20,100 bases of DNA from M55B174 sp964618065 (GTDB lineage: Bacteria > Patescibacteriota > Minisyncoccia > CAIUEV01 > JAHKAQ01): positions 1-20,100 of the forward strand of contig CAZTZK010000038.1 in the NCBI GenBank assembly GCA_964618065.1. The letters are read 5' to 3'. The notes beneath the pieces were generated by a model, which saw nothing but the letters and a program-made list of their open reading frames with translations, had not been told where the DNA came from and did not search any database. This document shows, one piece after another, positions 7,697 to 14,597 of the stretch. Position numbers and translations under genes: made by a program. The number at the start of each line of letters is the position of its first letter. The first letter of the stretch is position 1.

Positions 7697-9361
7697 CTAT
7701 AAACTTTTTACTAGATAAAAGCCCTTTTTTCTAAAGCCTAGTTTCCTATAATAGTCTTTTGTTCCTTCAGAAGCTATTACTGCAAGTTTGGGTAATTTAA
7801 ATTCTTTAGCGGAAATTTTTTCCGCTTCTTTTATTAACTTTTTCCCGAAACCTTTATGCTGGGAAGTTTTAGCAATTTTTGATCCTATTGGAGCAACCAC
7901 TCCATAGGAATGGATTTCACGAATAATCCCACAATTTTCCAGTTCCTCAACAGGTGCTATTTTTTTATTCAAAAAGAAGGCTGGGATTCTAAGTCTCAAA
8001 AAAGCATGTAAATATTTTTTCTTTCCGCTAACATACTGCAGAAAGATCTCTTTTCCTCCAGAAGCTTGATAATCAATTCTTTCCATTCTAATTTTTCCTG
8101 CAAATTTAATATCTTTCCAGGGTGCTCGACCTATTTCTCTACAACGGATGCAAGAACATTTAACTCCTTCTTTTTTTAAAATTTCCCTCAAATTTGGAAT
8201 ATTGGGACCAGCGACTATTGAAACAGTGGGTATATCCCTAATAAGCCTATTAATTCTTACGTAAGGAGGAATTATTTTTTTAATTTTAATAATCAATTTT
8301 TTGAATGTTTGATTAGTATAGGGTTTATAAATTCCTCTTTTCCATAAATTGTACAAACGTGAGTTTTCAGTAACTACGCAAGGATAAATTTTAAGCATAT
8401 CCGGTTGAAATCTAGAATCAGAAAAAATTTTCTTAAACATTCTCAAATCCTTATTAGGATTAGAACCCCAAAGTCCAGGCATCAAATGATAATTAATCTT
8501 GAATCCCATTTCTTTTAATAACTTGGTAGCTCGTATAGATTCCTCCACTCCATGTCCTCTTTCATTTAAATCAAGTATTTTATTATCAATAGATTGAACT
8601 CCAATTTCTACTCGCGTACATCCCATTTCCCGATATTTTTTTAGCTCCTTTAAATTAATTTCATCAGGACGAGTCTCTAAAGTAAGACCAATCAAGCGAT
8701 GTTTAGCCTTTGCATTTTTATTTTTTTCTTTTTCTAGAAGTTGGCGGATTTCTAATAATTTTAAATTAGAAGGATAAGCAGAAATTAAAGATTTTATTTT
8801 ATTAGATTTCTTTTTTCCAAATGCATCATTTTTATAAGAGTTGGCTGCTTTGTAGCAATCCAGAACAAACCGATAACGATATTTTTCTGGCAGATGGGAA
8901 AAAGTTCCTCCCATTATAATTAATTCTATTTTGGAAGCATCGTGCCCATTATATTCTAAAATTCTAATTCTTTCTTGGACTTGACGAAAAGGACTGAAAT
9001 TAAGTCTTACAGCTCTCATAACTGCCGGTTCATTAGAAAGATAGCTTTTAGGCATCCCCTCCTCATTAGGACAATAAAGACAATTTCCCTTACAGGGATA
9101 GTTTTTCGTTAAAACAGCAATTACACTTACCCCCGAAAGAGTCCGAGTTTTTTTCAAAAGTAATAATCCTTCTATTGATTTGTGTCTCTTAATTCTCCCT
9201 CTTTGAAGAAGACTGAAATAGCTTTTTCTTAAGTCTTCATTCCTAGGCAAAGAAATTTTAAACTCCTTTGCTATTTGCCTTTTGGCTCTTTTTAAAAATT
9301 GAGAATTATAACTTTTCTTCTTGATTGCTAAAAGAATCAATTTTTCGTAAGCTAAAAACAT
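7697..9361 (-). CDS. elp3: tRNA U34 carboxymethyltransferase Elp3 (radical SAM/GNAT)
   Basis: A 554-residue Elp3-family enzyme that, in studied homologues, uses a radical SAM centre and acetyl-CoA to add a carboxymethyl group to C5 of wobble uridine (cm5U34). Visible features are an N-terminal basic tRNA-binding part (1-75), the iron-sulfur motif C90-x3-C94-x2-C97, the family signature GGTFSHLPEKYR (151-162), LTLETRPDEI (226-235), a Cys cluster C402/C404/C407 followed by EIGR (409-412) that probably binds zinc, and a C-terminal GNAT domain with the acetyl-CoA loop Q501-x2-G504-x-G506. It is not truncated and all key Cys are present. Other Elongator subunits are absent here; bacterial Elp3 is known to work alone. 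The divergent neighbour 144 bp upstream is a Trm9-like methyltransferase that could use the cm5U product. Confidence 0.93.
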   Translation of the reverse strand: MFLAYEKLILLAIKKKSYNSQFLKRAKRQIAKEFKISLPRNEDLRKSYFSLLQRGRIKRHKSIEGLLLLKKTRTLSGVSVIAVLTKNYPCKGNCLYCPNEEGMPKSYLSNEPAVMRAVRLNFSPFRQVQERIRILEYNGHDASKIELIIMGGTFSHLPEKYRYRFVLDCYKAANSYKNDAFGKKKSNKIKSLISAYPSNLKLLEIRQLLEKEKNKNAKAKHRLIGLTLETRPDEINLKELKKYREMGCTRVEIGVQSIDNKILDLNERGHGVEESIRATKLLKEMGFKINYHLMPGLWGSNPNKDLRMFKKIFSDSRFQPDMLKIYPCVVTENSRLYNLWKRGIYKPYTNQTFKKLIIKIKKIIPPYVRINRLIRDIPTVSIVAGPNIPNLREILKKEGVKCSCIRCREIGRAPWKDIKFAGKIRMERIDYQASGGKEIFLQYVSGKKKYLHAFLRLRIPAFFLNKKIAPVEELENCGIIREIHSYGVVAPIGSKIAKTSQHKGFGKKLIKEAEKISAKEFKLPKLAVIASEGTKDYYRKLGFRKKGFYLVKSL

Positions 9362-9505
9362 AAAATGAAAAAAGTTTTAAAAATTGGATAGAACTATAAA
9401 TTAGAATATAGTTTATCTCTAAGCAAGCTAAACTTAGAATACTCTTTTAAAAAATTTTAGAATAGTATTGTTAATTTAGTCTAATCTTCCCAAAAATTTT
9501 CTAAA

Positions 9506-10171
9506 ATGATTACACCTTATTCAAAAATTTACGAAGAAATAAAAGAAAGCTATGAAAAAGGAGCCGAGTGTTTTTCTCAAACTCGCCAAAATTTTTGGAG
9601 CGATCTTCTTTTTCTCAAAAAATATATAAAACAAAACGCTAAAATCTTGGATTTTGGTTGTGGAAATGGACGTCTTATTAATTTAATCGGAGAAAATAAG
9701 GTAGCTTATCTAGGAGTAGATATCTGTCAAAAATTAATCCGGATTGCCCGTTCGCAATATCCGAAACATAAATTTAAACTGATAAAAATCTCATCTGATT
9801 TTAAATTTGCCCGGAAGGAAAGTTACGACCTTATTTTTTGCATAGGAGTTTTTCATCACTTTCCTAAAGATAAAAAAAGAAGATTAATACTAAAAAAATT
9901 AAAAAATAGCCTAAAATCCGGTGGAATTTTAGTCGTAACCGTTTGGAATCTTAACCAAAAAAAATATAAAAAATACTTTAAAAATAGCCAAGCTGGCAAA
10001 ATACCTTTTAGGGACAACAAAGGAGAAACAGTCTTTAAACGCTATTGCTACCGCTGGAAATTAAGAGAATTAAAAAAGTTTATTACTGACACCGGACTTA
10101 AAATAATTGATTCCGGAGAAACGAAGAGAAACGGCCGGCCGGCTAATCTATATTGCATTTCCAAAAAATAA
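9506..10171 (+). CDS. Trm9/ALKBH8-like tRNA cm5U34 methyltransferase (predicted)
   Basis: A 221-residue class I SAM methyltransferase. Motif I is LDFGCGNGR (48-56), the acidic residue after beta 2 is D72, and GVFHHF (114-119) is the family post-I region. Beyond the generic fold it carries features typical of Trm9/ALKBH8: an N-terminal YxxIYEEI...CFSQTRQNFW block (5-31), like the FSxTRxxxW of that family; VWNLNQ (146-151), matching its VWAxEQ; and a C-terminal part (177-218, KRYCYRWKLRELKKF... to NLYCIS) shaped like the RYYHVF...LQK end of Trm9. In eukaryotes this family converts cm5U34 to mcm5U34. Its position divergent from elp3 supports that role; substrate remains inference. No Trm112-like partner is in the window. 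The start lacks a Shine-Dalgarno but the N-terminal motif fixes the frame. Confidence 0.75.
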   Translation: MITPYSKIYEEIKESYEKGAECFSQTRQNFWSDLLFLKKYIKQNAKILDFGCGNGRLINLIGENKVAYLGVDICQKLIRIARSQYPKHKFKLIKISSDFKFARKESYDLIFCIGVFHHFPKDKKRRLILKKLKNSLKSGGILVVTVWNLNQKKYKKYFKNSQAGKIPFRDNKGETVFKRYCYRWKLRELKKFITDTGLKIIDSGETKRNGRPANLYCISKK

Positions 10172-10192
10172 GATCTTAATTTTATTGACTAT

Positions 10193-10219
10193 TTGCTAAC
10201 TTTTGTTTAGCATTAGCAA
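10193..10219. promoter_or_regulatory. Nested inverted repeats upstream of rpsP
   Basis: TTGCTAA (10193-10199) can pair with TTAGCAA (10213-10219), or TGCTAA with the nearer TTAGCA (10207-10212), giving two competing hairpins. They lie about 40 nt before the rpsP start, just after a -35-like TTGACT (10185-10190). A possible TATAAA lies at 10233-10238. Whether this is promoter, operator or leader structure cannot be told. Confidence 0.3.
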
Positions 10220-10256
10220 CGACATTCTTCAATATAAATATTGTTTATAACTTACT

Positions 10257-10721
10257 ATGCTAATTATAAGATTAAAAAGAATCGGCAAAAAAAATTATCC
10301 TCATTACCGTATGGTTGTAGCTGAAAAATCACGTTCTGTAAAAGGAAAGTTTATTGAAATTTTAGGTTCTTTTGACCCTCATTCTAAGGAAAAAAGCTTT
10401 AAAAAAGAAAGGATTCTCTATTGGCTTTCTAACGGAGCTCAAGTTAGTGATACTGTCTATAATCTTTTAGCTAAAGAAAAAATTATTCAAGGATCATCCC
10501 GCAGAATAAGAATCGTAAAAAAGAAAGACAAGAAAAAAGAAGAATCAGAGAGCCAAGCCCCCTCTACCCCTACCCCTCAAAAATCAGAAGGGGAAAAAGA
10601 AAAACAGATAGAGAAGAAAGAAGAGGAAGAGAAGAAAGAAGAGAAAAAAGAGAAAAAACAAGAAGAGAAGAAGGAAGAAAAGGGAGAAAAGAAGGAAACT
10701 AAAGAGAATAAAGAAAAATAA
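10257..10721 (+). CDS. rpsP: 30S ribosomal protein S16 with long Lys/Glu tail
   Basis: Residues 1-85 are a normal S16: start MLIIRLKRIGKKNYPHYRMVV, GKFIEILGSFDPH (30-42) and the LSNGAQVSDTVYNLL block (57-71). S16 is an early-assembling small-subunit protein near the 5' domain of 16S rRNA. The family is usually about 80-90 residues, so the tail (86-154) is extra: charged, dominated by Lys and Glu, with one short STPTPQ break, and presumably disordered. At DNA level the coding strand there is almost pure purine. The gene ends 2 bp from the convergent gatB stop, leaving no room for a separate terminator. No Shine-Dalgarno precedes the ATG. Confidence 0.95.
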   Translation: MLIIRLKRIGKKNYPHYRMVVAEKSRSVKGKFIEILGSFDPHSKEKSFKKERILYWLSNGAQVSDTVYNLLAKEKIIQGSSRRIRIVKKKDKKKEESESQAPSTPTPQKSEGEKEKQIEKKEEEEKKEEKKEKKQEEKKEEKGEKKETKENKEK

Positions 10722-10723
10722 AA

Positions 10724-12202
10724 TTAAATTTTTTCTCTAAGCATATTAACCACAATTTTAGGATCAGCTTTCCCCTTAGTCTCCGCCATTACTTGCCCTA
10801 TTAAAAATTGAAGGGCTTTTTGCTTACCCGATTTAAAATCAGCTACCGCTGAAGGATTGCTCTGAATAACTTTTTCTACAGCTTTTTCCAAAATATTGGT
10901 ATTTTTTTCCAAACCTAAATTTTTTTCATCAACAATTTGAGAAGGATCTCCTCCTGTTTGAAACATTTCTTTAAGAACAACTTGAGCTGCCGAAGAATTA
11001 ATCTCTCCTTTATAAATAATAAGCATTAATTCCCCAAAATTCTCGGGAGTAATTTTAATTTTTTCAAAGCTTTGGCCATTCATTCTAACCATCCTAAAAA
11101 TTTCAGTCGCTAAATAATTTGAAGCTAGCTTAATAATCTGACCTAGTTCCTTTTCCTCAAAATCGTTTTTAGCCATCTCCTTAATTTCAGATACTACTTT
11201 TTCAAAATAATTCGCCATATCTAAACTACCGGAAAAAAGTTTAGCTAACTTAGAAGAAATATGAAAATCCTTTTTAAATCTTTTCTCTTTTTGGATAGGT
11301 AATTCAGGAATAGAATTTTTTATTTTCTGCAAGAGCCCTTCAGTAACATTAACAGGGGGAATATCAGGCTCAGGGAAATAGCGATAATCTTGAGCTTCCT
11401 CCTTACTTCTTTGAGAAATTGTCATCTGTCTTTCGGCATCCCAACCACGAGTTTCTTGCTTGATTTTTTCTTGAGCTTCTAAAAGTTCTGTTTGCCTTTT
11501 AATCTCATACTCAATACTTTTTGCAACTCCCCTAAAAGAATTAATATTTTTAATTTCCACCTTTACTCCACTTTTGCCATTTTTCCCCAAACTTATATTA
11601 ACCTCACAACGCATCTGACCTTTTTCCATATCGGCTTGAGAAACTTTAAGATAACGGAAGATCTTCTGTAAATTTTTACAAAAAGCTACCGCTTGCTCTT
11701 TATCCTCAAGAACCGGTTCCGTTACTAACTCAATAAGTGGAGCCCCCGCTCGATTATAATCTATCAAAGAATAATCTTCACCAGTAGGATGGATATCTTT
11801 TCCGGCATCTTCTTCTAAATGCAATCTATTTATTGCTACTTTCTTATTTTTTTGTTCCCCTTTTTCATCTTCATATTCAAATTCTAAAAAACCTTTAACG
11901 CAAAAAGGAACCTCGTTTTGAGTTATTTGATAACCCTTAGGTAAATCTGGGTAAGAATAGTGTTTCCGATCCCAGTGAACCTTTCTGTTAATAGTACAGT
12001 TAAGAGCTAAACCTGCTTTAATTATAGCTTCAACCGCTTTTTGATTGACAACTGGGAGAGTGCCAGGCTGTCCGGTACAAACTTCACAGATATTTTTATT
12101 AGGTTCTTCAATCTCAAATTCATTTGGACAACGACAAAACATTTTACTTTTTGTTTTCGGCTGAATATGAACTTCCATACCAATTTTAGTTTGATACAAC
12201 AT
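10724..12202 (-). CDS. gatB: Asp/Glu-tRNA amidotransferase subunit B
   Basis: A 492-residue GatB, the subunit that binds mischarged Glu-tRNA(Gln) or Asp-tRNA(Asn) and activates it for amidation in the GatCAB complex. Seen are IGMEVHIQ (7-14), a zinc knot C23/C25/C39/C42, HLEEDAGK (128-135), DYNRAGAPLIELVTEP (148-163), RYFPEPDIPP further on, and a C-terminal helical tail domain ending in GQVMAETKGKADPKIV. The length is normal. A GGTGG stretch about 12 nt upstream of the ATG may be a ribosome-binding site, one of few in the window. gatA and gatC are not here, so the subunits are encoded at separate loci. It is the last gene of the long leftward run starting at rbfA. Confidence 0.96.
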   Translation of the reverse strand: MLYQTKIGMEVHIQPKTKSKMFCRCPNEFEIEEPNKNICEVCTGQPGTLPVVNQKAVEAIIKAGLALNCTINRKVHWDRKHYSYPDLPKGYQITQNEVPFCVKGFLEFEYEDEKGEQKNKKVAINRLHLEEDAGKDIHPTGEDYSLIDYNRAGAPLIELVTEPVLEDKEQAVAFCKNLQKIFRYLKVSQADMEKGQMRCEVNISLGKNGKSGVKVEIKNINSFRGVAKSIEYEIKRQTELLEAQEKIKQETRGWDAERQMTISQRSKEEAQDYRYFPEPDIPPVNVTEGLLQKIKNSIPELPIQKEKRFKKDFHISSKLAKLFSGSLDMANYFEKVVSEIKEMAKNDFEEKELGQIIKLASNYLATEIFRMVRMNGQSFEKIKITPENFGELMLIIYKGEINSSAAQVVLKEMFQTGGDPSQIVDEKNLGLEKNTNILEKAVEKVIQSNPSAVADFKSGKQKALQFLIGQVMAETKGKADPKIVVNMLREKI

Positions 12203-12258
12203 AATTTTTTTTATCCACCGTTAAAAATATTTTTAAGATCAAATTAAAAAAGTTCTAA

Positions 12259-12819
12259 TTATTTTTTACCAAGAATGGGCTCAAATAATTTTAGCATTTT
12301 TTTCTCTAATTCTTCTAGTGTGCCATCATTATTAAGAACATAATCTGCTTTTGCTCCTAGCTGAGGAATATATTTCTCAGTTTCCGCTTGATGCATTTTC
12401 ATAAATGCCTTATAAGAAGCTCCATCATCAGATTTCTCCTCTCTTTCTAAGGTTCTCTTCCATCTTAATTTAGAATCGGCAGTGACATAAACTAAAATAC
12501 CTTTTTCTTTTCTTAAAATGGAATAGTCGCTGGCTAGACGAACTCCGTTAAAAACAGTAATTTTTTTCTCGGAATGCCTCATGGCTCTAAAAATAGTTTT
12601 AGAAATTATATCATTTCCATATTTAGCAGTAAGTTTTTTTACAAACCAAATCAAATCATTTCTGGAGATTTCATCTAAAAAAATACGCAAAGCTTTCATT
12701 AAAAATTGAGAAGAAACGAAAACCTCTGCTCTAAAATGCTTTTCTAAAAGATAGCTTAGAGAATTTTTTCCACTACCTATCTCACCAGTAATACCAATAA
12801 ATATTTTTTTATCCTTCAT
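12259..12819 (-). CDS. P-loop kinase-like NTPase, tandem paralogue 1
   Basis: A 186-residue P-loop protein with Walker A GEIGSGKNS (10-18), where Asn follows the Lys in place of the usual Ser/Thr. VFNGVR looks like the second-strand motif, a LRWKRTLEREEKSDD stretch resembles a lid region, and ADYVLNNDGTLEELEKK near the end resembles archaeal UPF0200/dephospho-CoA-kinase-like proteins. Those are small nucleotide-binding kinase-like proteins with poorly known substrates. The protein at 12879-13463 is a clear paralogue in tandem (59-bp gap), so this is a local duplication. The true substrate (nucleotide, CoA precursor or RNA end) cannot be told from sequence. No Shine-Dalgarno is visible. Confidence 0.8.
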   Translation of the reverse strand: MKDKKIFIGITGEIGSGKNSLSYLLEKHFRAEVFVSSQFLMKALRIFLDEISRNDLIWFVKKLTAKYGNDIISKTIFRAMRHSEKKITVFNGVRLASDYSILRKEKGILVYVTADSKLRWKRTLEREEKSDDGASYKAFMKMHQAETEKYIPQLGAKADYVLNNDGTLEELEKKMLKLFEPILGKK

Positions 12820-12878
12820 AAAAATAAACTTAGGTTATTTTTTATAACAATTATTAATTAGAAAATGAAAAATACTTT

Positions 12879-13463
12879 TTAAATAAATTTATTGTTTTCC
12901 ATAAATTTATCTACGTTTTGCTCCAAATCAACAAGATCACCGTTATTATCAAAAGTGTAGTCTGCCTGGAGACTTAATTCCTTGATATATTTTTCTGAAG
13001 GTAAGTTCTCTTTAATTTCCTTAAATATTTTAAAACTTACTTTATCATCAGCTTTCAATCCACGTTTAAAGACTCTTTTCCACCTAATTTTTAAATCTGC
13101 TTTTACACAAACTAAAATTCCTTTTTGATAACTTTCAATCATTCTTAGTTCGCCCCTATCTCGCACCCCAGCAATAACAATAATTTTACTTAAACTTTGG
13201 TTTATTTTACGTTGCATGCTCCTGGCTAAAATTCCTTCTCCATATTTCTCTCTTAGAATAGTGGCCAACCAAGCATAATCACTTCTGCCCGTCTTACTGA
13301 TAAAAATTCGCAGAGCTTCTCTCAATAAATCAGAAAAAACTAATTTCTCAGCTTTGTATTTTTCTACTAAATAATCACAAATAGTATCTTTTCCGCTGCC
13401 GTTAGCTCCAACAACTCCAATAACTATTTTTTGTTTTTTTTCCATAGAATTATCTATCATCAT
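12879..13463 (-). CDS. P-loop kinase-like NTPase, tandem paralogue 2
   Basis: A 194-residue paralogue of the 12259-12819 protein. Walker A is GANGSGKDT, with Asp then Thr after the Lys, as in some nucleoside-monophosphate-kinase-like proteins. Shared blocks are REALRIFISKTGRSDYAWL (compare MKALRIFLDEISRNDLIWF), IVIAGVR, IRWKRVFKRGLKADD and ADYTFDNNGDLVDLE. The longest frame starts with MM 11 nt after tRNA-Arg(UCG); however the seventh codon (ATG at 13443-13445) gives an N-terminus that lines up better with paralogue 1, so the true start may be there. The closeness to the tRNA suggests a shared transcript. Substrate unknown; resemblance to UPF0200-type kinases is by motif pattern only. Confidence 0.8.
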   Translation of the reverse strand: MMIDNSMEKKQKIVIGVVGANGSGKDTICDYLVEKYKAEKLVFSDLLREALRIFISKTGRSDYAWLATILREKYGEGILARSMQRKINQSLSKIIVIAGVRDRGELRMIESYQKGILVCVKADLKIRWKRVFKRGLKADDKVSFKIFKEIKENLPSEKYIKELSLQADYTFDNNGDLVDLEQNVDKFMENNKFI

Positions 13464-13474
13464 TTAAAATATAG

Positions 13475-13547
13475 CGCGCTCGGCAGGAGTCGAACCTGCA
13501 ACCCCTTGGTCCGAAGCCAAGTACTCTATCCATTGAGCCACGAGCGC
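13475..13547 (-). tRNA. tRNA-Arg (UCG)
   Basis: A 73-nt cloverleaf on the minus strand: acceptor GCGCTCG/CGAGCGC, D stem GCTC/GAGT, anticodon stem CTTGG/CCAAG with loop CTTCGGA (anticodon TCG at 13512-13514), T stem GCAGG/CCTGC, discriminator G, no encoded CCA. A U34 arginine tRNA for the CGN box is of interest because many bacteria instead use ACG edited to inosine. Confidence 0.93.
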
Positions 13548-13713
13548 ATTTTTATGCAAAATAAAAAATCATTTGAAAAAAACTAGTTTTTCCTAGAAAT
13601 GATTAATGCGCTTCACAAAAATACCCAAAATTATTTTATCTGATATTTTTAATCAAGGCTAATTATTTTTTTGTTAATTTAAAAAATGGCCAGTTTTTAA
13701 AAATCAAATTCTG

Positions 13714-13786
13714 TGCCGAGAGGCGGAATTGAACCGCCGACACAAGGATTTTCAGTCCTATGCTCTACCAACTGAGCTATCTCGGC
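13714..13786 (-). tRNA. tRNA-Phe (GAA)
   Basis: A 73-nt cloverleaf on the minus strand: acceptor GCCGAGA/TCTCGGC, D stem GCTC/GAGC, loop CTGAAAA with anticodon GAA at 13751-13753, T stem GGCGG/CCGCC, discriminator A, no encoded CCA. The outermost anticodon-stem pair is a T-T mismatch. It begins 17 nt after the stop of the uracil-DNA glycosylase gene, so it is probably cut from the same transcript. The 166 bases between it and tRNA-Arg(UCG) hold no gene, only A/T-rich sequence with a weak AAAAACTAGTTTTT palindrome near 13577-13593. Confidence 0.93.
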
Positions 13787-13803
13787 AAAAGTTAAAATTC
13801 TAA

Positions 13804-14481
13804 TCAAAATAATTTATTTTGCTTAACGGTTATTTTCATTTTATTCAATGTTTTACCATTTACATTTTTAGATTCTTTAGCTCCATTTTCATCTATCCCG
13901 TCATCTTTTCCCTCTTTAAGTTTTTTTAAAACCTTAGGAATTCTTCTAAAATCTTTAAAAAGAGTTTCTTTCAAGCTTTGTTGGTAAAGAGCTGCGGCGG
14001 GATGGTAGACAGCAAAAAAAACCTGATTTCCTAATTTAGGAAAATTTCTTCGTAAAGCCTTCCCATGCACCTGAGAAATTTTTTGCCCCGGTAAAAACTT
14101 TTCTAAAGAATGCCGACCTAAAAGAACAATTAATTTAGGCTTAATTTCTCCTAATTGCTTTTCTAAATAAGGCCAACAGGCCTTAATTTCATTTGGTAAA
14201 GGGTCTCTATTTCCTGGCGGACGACACTTAATAATATTGGCAATATACACTTCTTTGCGAGTTAAATCAATTGCTTTTATCATTTCGTCTAGCAATTTTC
14301 CAGCAGCTCCTACAAAAGGTTTTCCTGACTCATCCTCTTTTTGACCCGGACCTTCTCCGATTAAAACTATATCGGCTTTTGGGCTTCCTTCTCCAAAGAC
14401 AGTTTTATTCCTAGTTTTCCCTAAATCACATCTCTGGCAATTTTGGACTTTTATTTTTAATTCTTCTAAAAATTTCGACAT
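13804..14481 (-). CDS. Uracil-DNA glycosylase, family 4 (iron-sulfur)
   Basis: A 225-residue type-4 uracil-DNA glycosylase, which removes uracil from DNA as the first step of base-excision repair. The four iron-sulfur cysteines are C15, C18, C86 and C102. Active-site motif A is GEGPGQKED (42-50), followed by GKPFVGAAGKLLD (53-65), NIIKCRPPGNRDP (82-94) and motif B with H160 in YHPAAALYQ. Residues after about 190 form a polar tail beyond the family core. The gene sits between tRNA-Arg(CCU) (37 nt upstream) and tRNA-Phe (17 nt downstream), with the AP endonuclease gene nfo just before that tRNA, so two successive steps of uracil repair are encoded together. No Shine-Dalgarno is visible. Confidence 0.95.
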   Translation of the reverse strand: MSKFLEELKIKVQNCQRCDLGKTRNKTVFGEGSPKADIVLIGEGPGQKEDESGKPFVGAAGKLLDEMIKAIDLTRKEVYIANIIKCRPPGNRDPLPNEIKACWPYLEKQLGEIKPKLIVLLGRHSLEKFLPGQKISQVHGKALRRNFPKLGNQVFFAVYHPAAALYQQSLKETLFKDFRRIPKVLKKLKEGKDDGIDENGAKESKNVNGKTLNKMKITVKQNKLF

Positions 14482-14518
14482 GGAAATTAAATAAAATCTA
14501 ATTGGCCAATAGTTTTTG

Positions 14519-14592
14519 CGCTCCGGGCAGGGATCGAACCTGCGGTCTGCGCGTTAGGAGTGCGCTGCTCTATCCAACTGAGCTACCGGAGC
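14519..14592 (-). tRNA. tRNA-Arg (CCU)
   Basis: A 74-nt cloverleaf on the minus strand: acceptor GCTCCGG/CCGGAGC, D stem GCTC/GAGC, anticodon stem GCGCA/CGCGC (innermost pair A-C), loop CTCCTAA with anticodon CCT at 14556-14558, T stem GCAGG/CCTGC, discriminator G, no encoded CCA. It begins 5 nt after the nfo stop codon and ends 37 nt before the uracil-DNA glycosylase ATG. Confidence 0.93.
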
Positions 14593-14597
14593 AAAAT

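Noticed and set aside
10530..10721. Frameshifted or spurious read-through at the rpsP 3' end
   Set aside because: The frame is continuous and ends at a normal stop 2 bp from gatB, and long charged tails on ribosomal proteins occur in other genomes, so no error is needed to explain it.
12041..12247. Plus-strand 68-codon frame over the gatB start
   Set aside because: It is antisense to conserved GatB sequence, including the zinc knot, with no motif or ribosome-binding site.
13548..13713. Possible small gene or RNA between tRNA-Arg and tRNA-Phe
   Set aside because: Only A/T-rich sequence and a weak palindrome were seen, with no coding frame or stable structure.
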